Positions 29,695-37,609 of a DNA stretch of 38,672 bases are shown one piece after another. This stretch comes from Acidovorax sp. Root219 (GTDB lineage Bacteria > Pseudomonadota > Gammaproteobacteria > Burkholderiales > Burkholderiaceae_C): NCBI RefSeq assembly GCF_001428665.1, contig NZ_LMIJ01000027.1:86373-125044 (forward strand). The letters are read 5' to 3'. Positions within the stretch are counted from its first letter, which is position 1. Every line of letters starts with the position of its first letter. The notes beneath the pieces were generated by a model. It saw nothing but the letters and a program-made list of their open reading frames with translations, did no database searches and was not told where the DNA came from. The position numbers and the translations under genes were made by a program.

Positions 29695-32600
29695 CTACGG
29701 CAGCGAGAGCGGCTGCAGCAGCTCGGCGAGGTCGCTTTCGGTGAAAAGCGGCTGCTTTCGCCCCGCCGCACCCTGGTAAAGACTTTCGGCCAGCTGGGCT
29801 TTTTTCTCCTGCAGGGCCAGTATGCGCTCTTCGATGGTGCCGCGCGCCACCAACTTAACCACCCACACGCTCTGCGTCTGCCCGATGCGGTGGGCACGGT
29901 CGGTGGCCTGGGCCTCCACGGCGGGGTTCCACCAGGGGTCGTAGTGGATCACGGTGTCGGCCTGGGGCAGGTTCAGCCCCACCCCGCCGGCCTTCAGGCT
30001 GATGAGGAACAGCGGCACCTCGCCGCTGGTGAACCGGTCGATGATGGCGTCGCGCTTCTGACTCTGGCCCGTGAGCTTGACCCAGGGCAGGCCGTGTTTG
30101 GACAGCTCGGCCTCGATCAGCGCCAGCATGCTCGTGAACTGCGAGAACAGCAGGATGCGCCGGCCTTCGGCCAGCATCTCGGGCAGCATCTCCATCAGTT
30201 GCGCGAGCTTGGCCGAGGTGTGCACCTTTCGCGCGGCCTCCAGCGGCACGAGCTGCGGGTCGCAGCACACCTGGCGCAGCTTGAGCAGCGCGTCGAGGAT
30301 GGTGATCTGCGAGCGCGCCAGGCCCTTGGCCTGCAGCGCCTCGCGCACGGTCTTTTCCATGCCCAGGCGGATGGTCTCGTACAGGTCGGCCTGGCCACCC
30401 GAAAGGTCCACCGGCATCACCGTCTCGATCTTGGGCGGCAGCTCGTGCGCCACCACCGACTTGGCCCGGCGCAGCATGAAGGGGGTGATGCGCGCGCGCA
30501 ACTGCGCCAGCCGCTCGGTGCTGCCCTGGCGCTCGATGGGGTTGCGAAACAGGTCGCGAAAGCGCTGCTGGCTGCCCAGAAAACCCGGCATCAGGAAGTG
30601 GAACAGGCTCCAGATCTCGCCCAGGTGGTTTTCCATGGGCGTGCCCGACAGGCACAGCCGGTGGTTGGCCTGCAACTGCGCCACCACCTGCGCGGCGTTG
30701 GTGGTGGCGTTCTTGATGTTCTGCGCTTCGTCGAGCACCACGATGTGCCAGCGCGCCTCCAGCCAGCGCTCGCGGTCGCGCTGCAGCAGCGAATAGGGGG
30801 CGATCACCAGGTCGTGCTCGGCCATGGATTCGGCCAGGGCGTGGCGCTCCTTGCCGTGCAGCACCACGCTGCGCAGGCCGGGGGTGAAGCGCGCGGCCTC
30901 GCGCTCCCAGTTGCCCATCAGGCTCACGGGCGCCACGATGAGTGCGGGCTGCACCAGGCGGCCGGCATCCTTCTCGACCTGGATGTGCGCCAGTGTCTGC
31001 AAGGTCTTGCCCAGACCCATGTCGTCGGCCAGCACGCCCGCCAGGCCGTTGGCACGCAGGAACTGCAGCCAGTTGAGCCCTTGCTGCTGGTACGGCCGCA
31101 GCTGCGCCTGCACTCCCGCAGGCACCGGCACCTCGGGCAGTTGGCCCTGCCCCTGCAGTTGCTGCACCAGGGCGTGCAGGCTGGCCGCCCCTTCCCACGC
31201 CACCCCATCGCCCAGCGAGGCACTGGTGCGCAGCGCCTCCAGGCGCGACAGGCGCAGGCTCTCGCCCGAAAAATCGTGTGCTCGGTCGCCCGCCAGGTCA
31301 AGCAGCGCCGCCAGCCAGGGCTTCAGGGTGTCGGTGGGCAGGCGCACGAAGCCATGGCCGCTGGGCGCCGGAAGGTACAGAAACGGAGGCAGCGCCAGCC
31401 CCTTGGCACCGCCACCGGGCTCGCCGGAGTCGGGCGCCGCCGAGGCGGCCGCCGCGATCAGGTCGGGCAGCCAGGGCAGGATGTTGTGGCGCTGGCCATC
31501 GATCTCGATGCCCAGCGACAGCTCGAACCAGGGGGATGGATTGGGGTCGCCACCATCGCCGTGTGCGCTGGCGCCACCACCCGGCTCTGCGCCGTCCGCA
31601 CCGTCGTCCAGCCCGAACGCATCGTCCTCCCCATCGCCCTCAGCCCCCTCTGGGCCCAGGTGCACGTGGATGGTCTGCGCGTGCGTGATCCAGCCATCGA
31701 GCTCGGGCGCCACGGTGAGCGCAAAGCCGGCCTCGCGCAGCGCGGCGAAGCCTTCGTCGGCCCAGAGCATCCAGGCGCCCTGCGGACGCTCGCCCGGGAT
31801 GCCGAACAAACCCTCGTCCACGCCCAACAGGCCCAGGTCCATGAGGCGCGAGACGGCGTCGATCTCGGCACGGCCATCGCGCCGCAGCAGCACCTTGCCG
31901 CCTTCACCACCCAGGCCATCCACCAGCACCGACAGGGGCTGCCCCGCCCACCAGCCCACATGGCCCAGGTAGTCGAAGCGCAACTGCGCCGTGATGAGCC
32001 CCATGTAGGCCACCCCGGCCGCCGGTGTCGGCACCAGGTGCAGGCGCGCCACGGGGGCCACACCGTCGAGCCGGGTCAAGCCCTGCAGCACGGGCGGCAG
32101 CGGCACGGGGCCCAGGCGCCGGGCCACGTCGGCCTGGTATTTTTGCAGCGCAGCAGCACTCAGGGTGGGCGCGTGCAGCAGCACCTCCAGCTGCGCGGGC
32201 TCCATGCCCGGTGCATGCGCCAGACCGCACAGGCCGGCGGCGGCATCGAGGTACATCGGCGGGTTGTTATGGCACAGCGTGGCGCCCGCCTGGGGCAGGC
32301 GCGCCTGCAACGCCCAGCCGCTGTCCTGCGCCTGTGCGCCGGCCGCACCGCCCGAGACGGCCTGCCAGGCCCACTCGATGGGCAGCAGCTCGCCCCACCG
32401 CAGGGGCGCCCCCACCGTGGAGCCGCCCGCATCGGCGAACAGGCGCCCGGTGGTGGCGGCCTGCTGCACGGCCAGCAGGCCGATCTGCCCCTCCAGCACC
32501 GCGCAGGGCGCGCCACTGTAGGCGGAGTAATAGTTCTGGTGGCGCGGCAGCGCCCGCAGCAGTTGCAGTACCTGGCGGTCGGTGTCGCCGGCACGGTCGA

Positions 32601-33273
32601 ACACCGCCTGGCCCTTGCCCGGCTGGGTACGCACCAGCTTGGGCTTGGCCCAGCCGCCGGTGACCTTGGGGTAGGACACCACGGCCTCCAGTTGCAGCAG
32701 CGGTGCCGCCCGCGGCGCCCCCACCACAGACAACAGGTAGACATATTGTTCAGGGCGGTCCGCCGCGCCGCCGGCACCTGCTGGCGCATCGCCATCGGCA
32801 AGGCCTGCGGCCTTGTCCAATGCCAGCAGCCAGTTCATGAGGCGCGCCTCCGACTCCATGCGGTGCACCTCGGCCATGCGCTGCTGCACGTCGCTGCGGG
32901 CCGGTGGCGGGCGGTTCAGCCCGGCAGCGGGCAAGGCCAGGCCCCTGGCCCGGTCCAATTCGCTCGGCCCCTGGCGCGCCGCCTGGTGCATGAGCGCCAC
33001 GCCGTGCTTGCACTGCAGGCCCACGGGGCAACTGCACTGGCTGCGCCAGTAGTCCACCGCTCCATCGGGCATGAGCGCCATCGAGACGGACAGCTGGTAA
33101 GGCGCCAACTGGGTGCCCTGCACGTCGCCTTCGAGGCGCCAGTGGTCGCCCTGGGCGCTGACGGCCAGCCGCCGCACGGCACGCGCCTTGAACAGCGCCG
33201 TGCCCCGCGCCCACACACCATCGTCGCACAGCGCACGCAATGACTCAGGCTCGAACCAGAACTCCAGGGACAT
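29695..33273 (-). CDS. SWIM zinc finger and SNF2-type helicase/ATPase
   Basis: The 1192-aa protein opens with a SWIM finger (C80-S-C82...C88-K-H90; SQCSCPVGLQCKHGVALMH). A long middle region with little recognisable sequence follows, including Gly/Asp-rich acidic patches (EGAEGDGEDDAFGLDDG). The C-terminal third is a full SNF2 motor: LADDMGLGKTLQTLAHIQ (about 745-762), DEAQNIKN (about 846), LSGTPMENHLGEIWSLFHFL, LLFSQFTSML, LISLKAGGVGLNLPQADTVI and QATDRAHRIGQTQSVWVVKL. Bacterial members (HelZ/RapA-like) are thought to remodel nucleoprotein complexes. The ATG at 33273 is preferred over a TTG at 33285. Its transcript probably ends at the terminator at 29512-29555. Confidence 0.92.
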   Translation of the reverse strand: MSLEFWFEPESLRALCDDGVWARGTALFKARAVRRLAVSAQGDHWRLEGDVQGTQLAPYQLSVSMALMPDGAVDYWRSQCSCPVGLQCKHGVALMHQAARQGPSELDRARGLALPAAGLNRPPPARSDVQQRMAEVHRMESEARLMNWLLALDKAAGLADGDAPAGAGGAADRPEQYVYLLSVVGAPRAAPLLQLEAVVSYPKVTGGWAKPKLVRTQPGKGQAVFDRAGDTDRQVLQLLRALPRHQNYYSAYSGAPCAVLEGQIGLLAVQQAATTGRLFADAGGSTVGAPLRWGELLPIEWAWQAVSGGAAGAQAQDSGWALQARLPQAGATLCHNNPPMYLDAAAGLCGLAHAPGMEPAQLEVLLHAPTLSAAALQKYQADVARRLGPVPLPPVLQGLTRLDGVAPVARLHLVPTPAAGVAYMGLITAQLRFDYLGHVGWWAGQPLSVLVDGLGGEGGKVLLRRDGRAEIDAVSRLMDLGLLGVDEGLFGIPGERPQGAWMLWADEGFAALREAGFALTVAPELDGWITHAQTIHVHLGPEGAEGDGEDDAFGLDDGADGAEPGGGASAHGDGGDPNPSPWFELSLGIEIDGQRHNILPWLPDLIAAAASAAPDSGEPGGGAKGLALPPFLYLPAPSGHGFVRLPTDTLKPWLAALLDLAGDRAHDFSGESLRLSRLEALRTSASLGDGVAWEGAASLHALVQQLQGQGQLPEVPVPAGVQAQLRPYQQQGLNWLQFLRANGLAGVLADDMGLGKTLQTLAHIQVEKDAGRLVQPALIVAPVSLMGNWEREAARFTPGLRSVVLHGKERHALAESMAEHDLVIAPYSLLQRDRERWLEARWHIVVLDEAQNIKNATTNAAQVVAQLQANHRLCLSGTPMENHLGEIWSLFHFLMPGFLGSQQRFRDLFRNPIERQGSTERLAQLRARITPFMLRRAKSVVAHELPPKIETVMPVDLSGGQADLYETIRLGMEKTVREALQAKGLARSQITILDALLKLRQVCCDPQLVPLEAARKVHTSAKLAQLMEMLPEMLAEGRRILLFSQFTSMLALIEAELSKHGLPWVKLTGQSQKRDAIIDRFTSGEVPLFLISLKAGGVGLNLPQADTVIHYDPWWNPAVEAQATDRAHRIGQTQSVWVVKLVARGTIEERILALQEKKAQLAESLYQGAAGRKQPLFTESDLAELLQPLSLP

Positions 33274-33294
33274 GGAAAAATTCAATACACAAAC

Positions 33295-33340
33295 AGGAGG
33301 GCGACAAGGGCTATCGGAGGGGAGCGACAGCGGCTATCGG
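33295..33340. repeat. Two tandem 23-bp imperfect repeats upstream of the SNF2 gene
   Basis: AGGAGGGCGACAAGGGCTATCGG and AGGGGAGCGACAGCGGCTATCGG (each 23 bases) lie head to tail. They fall in the 5' region of the SNF2 helicase gene and could be a protein-binding site or a simple duplication. Confidence 0.55.
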
Positions 33341-33359
33341 TTCATGGTACTGTACAAAC

Positions 33360-33377
33360 TGCTATTCAAAAAATAGC
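33360..33377. other. Small A-rich hairpin TGCTATT-CAAA-AAATAGCA
   Basis: TGCTATT and AATAGCA can pair around a short A-rich loop. From memory, similar hairpins built on TGCTAT...ATAGCA are scattered in intergenic DNA of Comamonadaceae, so this may be a dispersed repeat remnant rather than a gene-specific element. Confidence 0.45.
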
Positions 33378-33413
33378 AGATCAGAGCCCCCACCTGCCCC
33401 ATGGAGGTGGCCG

Positions 33414-33578
33414 CTAGTGCAATGTTTCATGCTTGATGGCACAAATAAAAAGGGCGGATTTTTGGTCCTGGCAAGGCGCAAACCACAGCGATACCGGGCG
33501 TATCGCGAGGATTTGCAACGCGGCCAGGGCCGAAAAGACGACTTTTTATGTGCCAGATAGCGTGAAACACTGCACTAG
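33414..33578. mobile_element. 165-bp fold-back, MITE-like element
   Basis: Bases 33414-33417 and 33575-33578 are both CTAG. Between them the ends are inverted repeats of about 33-35 bases: TGCAATGTTTCATGCT...TGGCACA...TAAAAAG on the left and the complement TGCAGTGTTTCACGCT...TGGCACA...TAAAAAG on the right, 28 of 33 aligned positions identical. Pairing continues inward (GGTCCTGGC with GCCAGGGCC; GCGATAC with GTATCGC around a 4-5 base tip), so the whole unit can fold into one long hairpin. It holds no credible ORF. The size, structure and flanking CTAG fit a non-autonomous transposon; the paired compensated arms would also fit a structured RNA. Confidence 0.7.
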
Positions 33579-33587
33579 ACCCCTACC

Positions 33588-33977
33588 TCAGCCCCCGCGT
33601 GCCGCACGCACGCGCTCGAACACCTCTTGCGCATCACCGCCCGCCGCCGGCCCGCCCTGCACCGCCTGCAGGCTGGAGAGCAGCCGCGCCAGCACAGGCG
33701 CCTGGGGCAGCAGAGGCCCAAGAAAGCGCGCGCTTGTGCCATCGGCGATCAGCAGGGTGGGAAAGGTCTCCACATCCAGATCGCCCGCCAGTTCGGACTC
33801 GTCCTCGATGTCCACCCACTCGAAACGCACCTCCGGGTGGGCCAGGGCCAGGGTGTCAAAGATGGCACGGTAGTCGCGGCAGGTGCCGCACCAGTTGGCG
33901 CACAGGCACACGGCCCACCAGCCCCCGGGGGTGCTGGCGGTGGGCGTGGCGTTGGGCGAGGCGGCCGGGCTGTGCAT
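33588..33977 (-). CDS. Thioredoxin-family protein
   Basis: The 129-aa product has a thioredoxin fold with active site W-C-G-T-C at residues 29-33 (LCANWCGTCRDYRAIFDTLA), then VRFEWVDIEDESELAGDLDVETFPTLLIADG containing the cis-Pro (FPT). There is no signal peptide, so it acts in the cytoplasm, perhaps as a disulfide reductase of unknown target. The WCGTC motif differs from the WCGPC of TrxA. The ATG at 33977 has AAGGA 9 bases upstream; the frame continues to 34445 antisense to the MreB-like gene and is not coding there. Confidence 0.9.
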   Translation of the reverse strand: MHSPAASPNATPTASTPGGWWAVCLCANWCGTCRDYRAIFDTLALAHPEVRFEWVDIEDESELAGDLDVETFPTLLIADGTSARFLGPLLPQAPVLARLLSSLQAVQGGPAAGGDAQEVFERVRAARGG

Positions 33978-34128
33978 CTGCGAAATCCTTCGGGGCTGTG
34001 GCGTGCCACTGTACAACGGCTTGTGCCCGGGCATCTGGACTGTTCTGCCCATACCCAATACCGGTGCCAGGGAACTGGCCACCTGGGCCAGAATGCGCAC
34101 AGATCCACCCGCCTGCAACGCCCAACCC

Positions 34129-34623
34129 ATGCTCAAATCGCTGACGCCCCTGTTGTACATCGCAATATCACCCGAGCGCCTGAGCGTGCGCAACCCGAAA
34201 ACGGGCGCCACCTGGGACGAGGTGCCCGAGATTGCCCTGCAGGACCAGCCAAAGCCGCTCATCCTGGCCGTAGGCAACCGGGCCCGCGAGGCAGCAGCCC
34301 AGACCGGCGCGCGCATCGCGACCCCGCTGGCCCACCCGCGCTCCCTGGTGTCGGACTTCGTGCTCGCACAGCAGCTGCTGAAGCACAGCGTGCGCACCGT
34401 GCTGGACGAGGGATCGTTCTGGCGCTTCCTGCCATCGCCCCACATCGTGTTGCACCTGCCCGCGAACCCCGAAGGCCGCTACACCCACGCGGAGCTGCGG
34501 ACGCTCAAGGAGCTGGCCCTGGGCTGCGGCGCCAACCGGGCCATGCTCTGGCAAGGCCCGCCGCTCACTGATGGCGAACTGCTCTCGGGCCAGTATCCGG
34601 CCACAGGCCATATCCTGGAATGA
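34129..34623 (+). CDS. MreB-like protein consisting of the N-terminal half only
   Basis: The 164-aa product follows the first half of MreB: LYIAISPERLSVRNPKTGATWDEVPEIAL (phosphate-1 region, altered), ILAVGNRAREAA, TPLAHPRSLVSDFVLAQQLLKH, and HIVLHLPANPEGRYTHAELRTLKELALGCGANRAMLWQGPPLTDG. The last segment aligns with the MreB stretch VPxGxTxVERRAxxExAxxAGA...EEP. True MreB is about 345 aa and has DxGT-type nucleotide loops that are not conserved here, so filament formation and ATP hydrolysis are doubtful. It is divergent from the thioredoxin gene and 58 bases upstream of the XRE gene. Confidence 0.7.
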   Translation: MLKSLTPLLYIAISPERLSVRNPKTGATWDEVPEIALQDQPKPLILAVGNRAREAAAQTGARIATPLAHPRSLVSDFVLAQQLLKHSVRTVLDEGSFWRFLPSPHIVLHLPANPEGRYTHAELRTLKELALGCGANRAMLWQGPPLTDGELLSGQYPATGHILE

Positions 34624-34681
34624 ACACGCCGCGCGGTGGCTGGACGACAATGCCTGCATCCCGCCCACCCACGCACATCCC

Positions 34682-35014
34682 ATGAGCCATCGCCCCGACA
34701 CCCTTGCGCTGAACATGCCGATCCCCAGCGGCGACCAACTCAAGGCCGCGCGCACGGCCGCCGGATTGAGCCAGGCGCAGGCGGCAGAGCTGCTGGGCTA
34801 TCCGCTGCAGACCGGCAGCCGGGGCGGCCTGCAGTCACGCACTTGGCAGGCCCTGGAGAGCACGACCGACGAACGCAGCATGCAGGGCCCCGTGTTCGCC
34901 ATGTTCCTGCTGCTGACCGGCCAGCACCCCGAGTTCCGACTGGAACGCAGGCCGCCAGCAGGCAGTGTGCAAGACACAGCGAGCGACGGCGAGGAAGCCA
35001 TTTCCCCCGAGTAG
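34682..35014 (+). CDS. Small XRE-type DNA-binding protein
   Basis: The 110-aa product has a Cro/C1-like HTH near residues 18-62 (GDQLKAARTAAGLSQAQAAELLGY ... SRTWQALES), with a short insert (PLQTGSRGGLQ) between helices. The segment MQGPVFAMFLLLTGQHPEFRLE follows, a layout seen in small phage-like regulators. The ATG at 34682 follows ACATCCC and has no strong Shine-Dalgarno. The C-terminal tail is acidic and disordered. No target is evident. Confidence 0.75.
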   Translation: MSHRPDTLALNMPIPSGDQLKAARTAAGLSQAQAAELLGYPLQTGSRGGLQSRTWQALESTTDERSMQGPVFAMFLLLTGQHPEFRLERRPPAGSVQDTASDGEEAISPE

Positions 35015-35040
35015 AGGCGCCGCGCCGCCCAACCGTTCGA

Positions 35041-36033
35041 TCAGTCCACCTTGATGTTGGCGGCCTTGATCACCTGGGCCCATTTCTCGACCTCGGCCTT
35101 CTGGAAGGCGGCAATCTGCCCCACGTTCAGATCGGCCGGCTCCATGCCGAAGCCTGCCAGGCGCTTTTGCATGTCCGGCTGCCCGAGGATCTTGCGGATC
35201 TCGTCGTGCAGGCGACCCACCACCGGCGCGGGCGTGCCGGCGGGCACGAAGATGGCCTGCCAGGACTGGACCTGGAAGTCCTCGAGGCCCTTGATGCCCG
35301 ACTCCGCCACCGTGGGCACGTCGGGCATGGAGGCCAGGCGCTTGGGCGAGGTGACAGCAATGGCGCGCAGCTTGCCGCTTTGCACATGCGGTGCAGCCAC
35401 CACGGTGGTGTCGAACATCATGTCCACCTGGCCTCCTATCACGTCCTGGATCGCCGGGCCGCTGCCCTTGTAGGGGATGTGCGTGAACTTCACGCCCGAC
35501 TTGAAGCCCAGCAGCTCCACTGCCAGGTGCTGCGAGCTGCCCGTGCCGGCCGAGGCGGAGGACAGGCCGCCCTCCTTGGTCTTTGCGGCGGCCAGCACGT
35601 CCTTGAGCGTCTTGTAGGGGCTGTTGGCGGCCACCACCAGCACCACGGGGTTGGTGCCGATCAGCGTGACCGGGCTGAACGACTTGATGGCGTCGTAACC
35701 CAGCTTGGGGTACAGGCTGGCATTGATCGCATGCGAACTCACAGTGCCGCCCAGCAAGGTGTAGCCGTCGGGTGCCGCGCGCGCCACCGCCTCCGAGCCC
35801 ACGCTGCCCGCCGCGCCGGCCTTGTTCTCGACCACCACGGTGGTGCCCAGCGCCGTGCCCAGTTGCTGGCCAATCATGCGGCCCAGCGTATCGGTGGTGC
35901 CGCCTGCGGCAAAGGGCACCACATAGCTGATGGTCTTGCCCGTGGGCCAGGTGCCCTGGGCAGCGGCGGGCAGCCCGATGAAGCAACTGACAGCGGCAAA
36001 GGCCGCCGCCGGGATGAAGGTTCTGCGTTGCAT
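35041..36033 (-). CDS. Tripartite-tricarboxylate (Bug) family substrate-binding protein
   Basis: The 330-aa periplasmic protein has a signal peptide (MQRRTFIPAAAFAAVSCFIG...AAAQG) and the Bug fold: ISYVVPFAAGGTTDTLGRMI, VVVENKAGAAGSVG, GYTLLGGTVSSHAINASLYP, HIPYKGSGPAIQDVIGGQVDMMFDT and PDVPTVAESGIKGLE. Bug proteins bind carboxylated solutes for TctAB transport or signalling. No membrane subunits are adjacent. CAGGAGAC lies just before the ATG. It is downstream of, and 43 bases from, the lactonase gene on the same strand, so the two are likely co-transcribed. Confidence 0.93.
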   Translation of the reverse strand: MQRRTFIPAAAFAAVSCFIGLPAAAQGTWPTGKTISYVVPFAAGGTTDTLGRMIGQQLGTALGTTVVVENKAGAAGSVGSEAVARAAPDGYTLLGGTVSSHAINASLYPKLGYDAIKSFSPVTLIGTNPVVLVVAANSPYKTLKDVLAAAKTKEGGLSSASAGTGSSQHLAVELLGFKSGVKFTHIPYKGSGPAIQDVIGGQVDMMFDTTVVAAPHVQSGKLRAIAVTSPKRLASMPDVPTVAESGIKGLEDFQVQSWQAIFVPAGTPAPVVGRLHDEIRKILGQPDMQKRLAGFGMEPADLNVGQIAAFQKAEVEKWAQVIKAANIKVD

Positions 36034-36076
36034 GGTGTTTGTCTCCTGATGGTGAAAAGCGGACGAAGAGCAGTGC

Positions 36077-37174
36077 TCAGGGGAAGTCGACGATCTCGAC
36101 CCAGTTGGGGTTCTTGCCGGCGGGCACGCGGGTGGGCGCGCCCGGGATGCCCGTGGCCGCATCGATGGGGTGCAGCGAGAGGCTGTGCGACTCCTGCCCC
36201 GCCGCGATCAGGAAGCGGCCCGAGGAATCCACCGCAAAGCCGCGCGGCGATTTTTCGGTGGGCACCTGGCCCAGGGGCTGCAGCTGGCCCGTGGAGGCGT
36301 CGACGCGGAAGCTGCTGATCGTGCTCGACGTGCGCTCGGACGCATACAGCGTGCGGCCGTCGGGCGACAGGTGCAGGTCGGCCGCCCAGGGCTTGCCGGC
36401 AAAGCCGGCGGGCAGCGCCGTGGTGCGCTGCACGGACCGCAGTGTGCCGCGCGCGGCGTCGTAGGCCATCACGTGCACGGCGGCATCGAGCTCGTTGAGC
36501 ACATACATATGGCGTTGCGCACGGTCCCAGACGAAGTGGCGCGGGCCCGATTTCTCGGGCGCGACGGTGGTCAGCGCCGGCTCGTGGGCCGTGAGCCGCC
36601 CCGTCTCGGCATCGAAGCGCCAGGCCGAAAGGTTGTCGCCCCCCAGGCTGGTGGCGAACACATGGCGGTTGGCCGCATCGGCATGGATGGCGTGCGCGTT
36701 GGGCGCCGTGGGGATGAGCTGCTGCACGGCGCCCACGGCCCCGTCCTTGCCGATGCTGTTGACCGTGATCTTGTGGCCCGGGTACGAGGCGGCGAACAGC
36801 CAGCGGCCCGTGGCATCGGTGTCGATGTTGGCCATGCTGTCGGCAAGCGGCGCCTCGCCCAGCTTGCGCAACTTGCCGCTGGCGGGGTCGATGGCCAGGC
36901 TGACCACCCGGAACGGCTGGGAGCGCAGCGCCACATAGAGCACGCGCTTGTCGGGACTGACCGCCATGGGCATGGCCATGCCGGCCAGGGGCACCGTCTC
37001 CACAGGCTTGAGCGTGCCGGCACTGCGGTCGAGTTCCAGCACGGACAGATCCTGGCTGTCGGCATTGGACACATACACCCAGGTAGCGGCCGTTGCAGCG
37101 GACCATGCGCCCAGCCACAGGGCGCTGGCAGCCAGGGGCAGCACCAGGCCGCGCCAACGAATTACACGGGTCAT
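36077..37174 (-). CDS. Periplasmic beta-propeller lactonase (YbhE/6-phosphogluconolactonase-type)
   Basis: The 365-aa product has a signal peptide (MTRVIRWRGLVLPLAASALWLGAWSAATA). Repeated beta-propeller blades follow, such as VYVSNADSQDLSVLELD, LFAASYPGHKITVNSIG, HMYVLNELDAAVHVMAYD, LYASERTSSTISSFRVD and FLIAAGQESHSLSLHPID, which match the PF10282 lactonase family. Because of its export signal and its neighbours (Bug proteins, kdgD) it more likely opens a sugar-acid lactone than 6-phosphogluconolactone. It is divergent from the Bug gene at 37610. Confidence 0.88.
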   Translation of the reverse strand: MTRVIRWRGLVLPLAASALWLGAWSAATAATWVYVSNADSQDLSVLELDRSAGTLKPVETVPLAGMAMPMAVSPDKRVLYVALRSQPFRVVSLAIDPASGKLRKLGEAPLADSMANIDTDATGRWLFAASYPGHKITVNSIGKDGAVGAVQQLIPTAPNAHAIHADAANRHVFATSLGGDNLSAWRFDAETGRLTAHEPALTTVAPEKSGPRHFVWDRAQRHMYVLNELDAAVHVMAYDAARGTLRSVQRTTALPAGFAGKPWAADLHLSPDGRTLYASERTSSTISSFRVDASTGQLQPLGQVPTEKSPRGFAVDSSGRFLIAAGQESHSLSLHPIDAATGIPGAPTRVPAGKNPNWVEIVDFP

Positions 37175-37609
37175 CAGTATTTCCTTTCAACAGGGGGAGA
37201 CCGCACAGGCGGCGGATACAGGCATGCGGGCGACACGACGCAGAAGGGTCCCCGCTTCCATGAAAAGGACTGCATGTCATATGTCGTCATACAACATTGC
37301 GGATTGTGGAGCCGCACAGCGCATCTGACCAAAGGGATTACCCGAACCCGATTGCATGCTCCCTTGGCTTGCAGTGCATGCAGCGAAGAAACTGCCGCCG
37401 ACCAGCCATCCCCATAGGAGAATGCGGTGCCATCTACGCCCCTCCGACAACAGGCACGGGCGATCGACTCCGCAGCCGCAGGGCATCCGGCACCCCAGGC
37501 GGCCACCTCATCGGCACTTTAATGCGCTCTTTTTTTGTAAGGGCAATTGTTTTTCTGCGCACTTGGTTGTACGATGACTAGCAACAACAGTGAAACCAGG
37601 AGACAACAC
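37175..37609. promoter_or_regulatory. Divergent intergenic region with two TTGTAYGAYGA boxes and a promoter
   Basis: A box TTGTATGACGA lies on the minus strand at 37294-37284 and TTGTACGATGA on the plus strand at 37567-37577. They resemble operators of FadR-type GntR regulators. The right box overlaps a plausible promoter for the Bug gene: TTGTTT (37547-37552), a 17-base spacer, TACGAT (37570-37575). The rest of the region shows no coding sequence. Confidence 0.5.

Noticed and set aside
29632..33243. 1203-aa plus-strand open frame
   Set aside because: It is the antisense shadow of the SNF2 helicase gene, with His/Gln/Arg-rich low-complexity translation.
35874..37280. 468-aa minus-strand frame overlapping the lactonase and Bug genes
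   Set aside because: It shares the strand but is in another frame, with Arg/Gly/Ala-rich translation and no motif.
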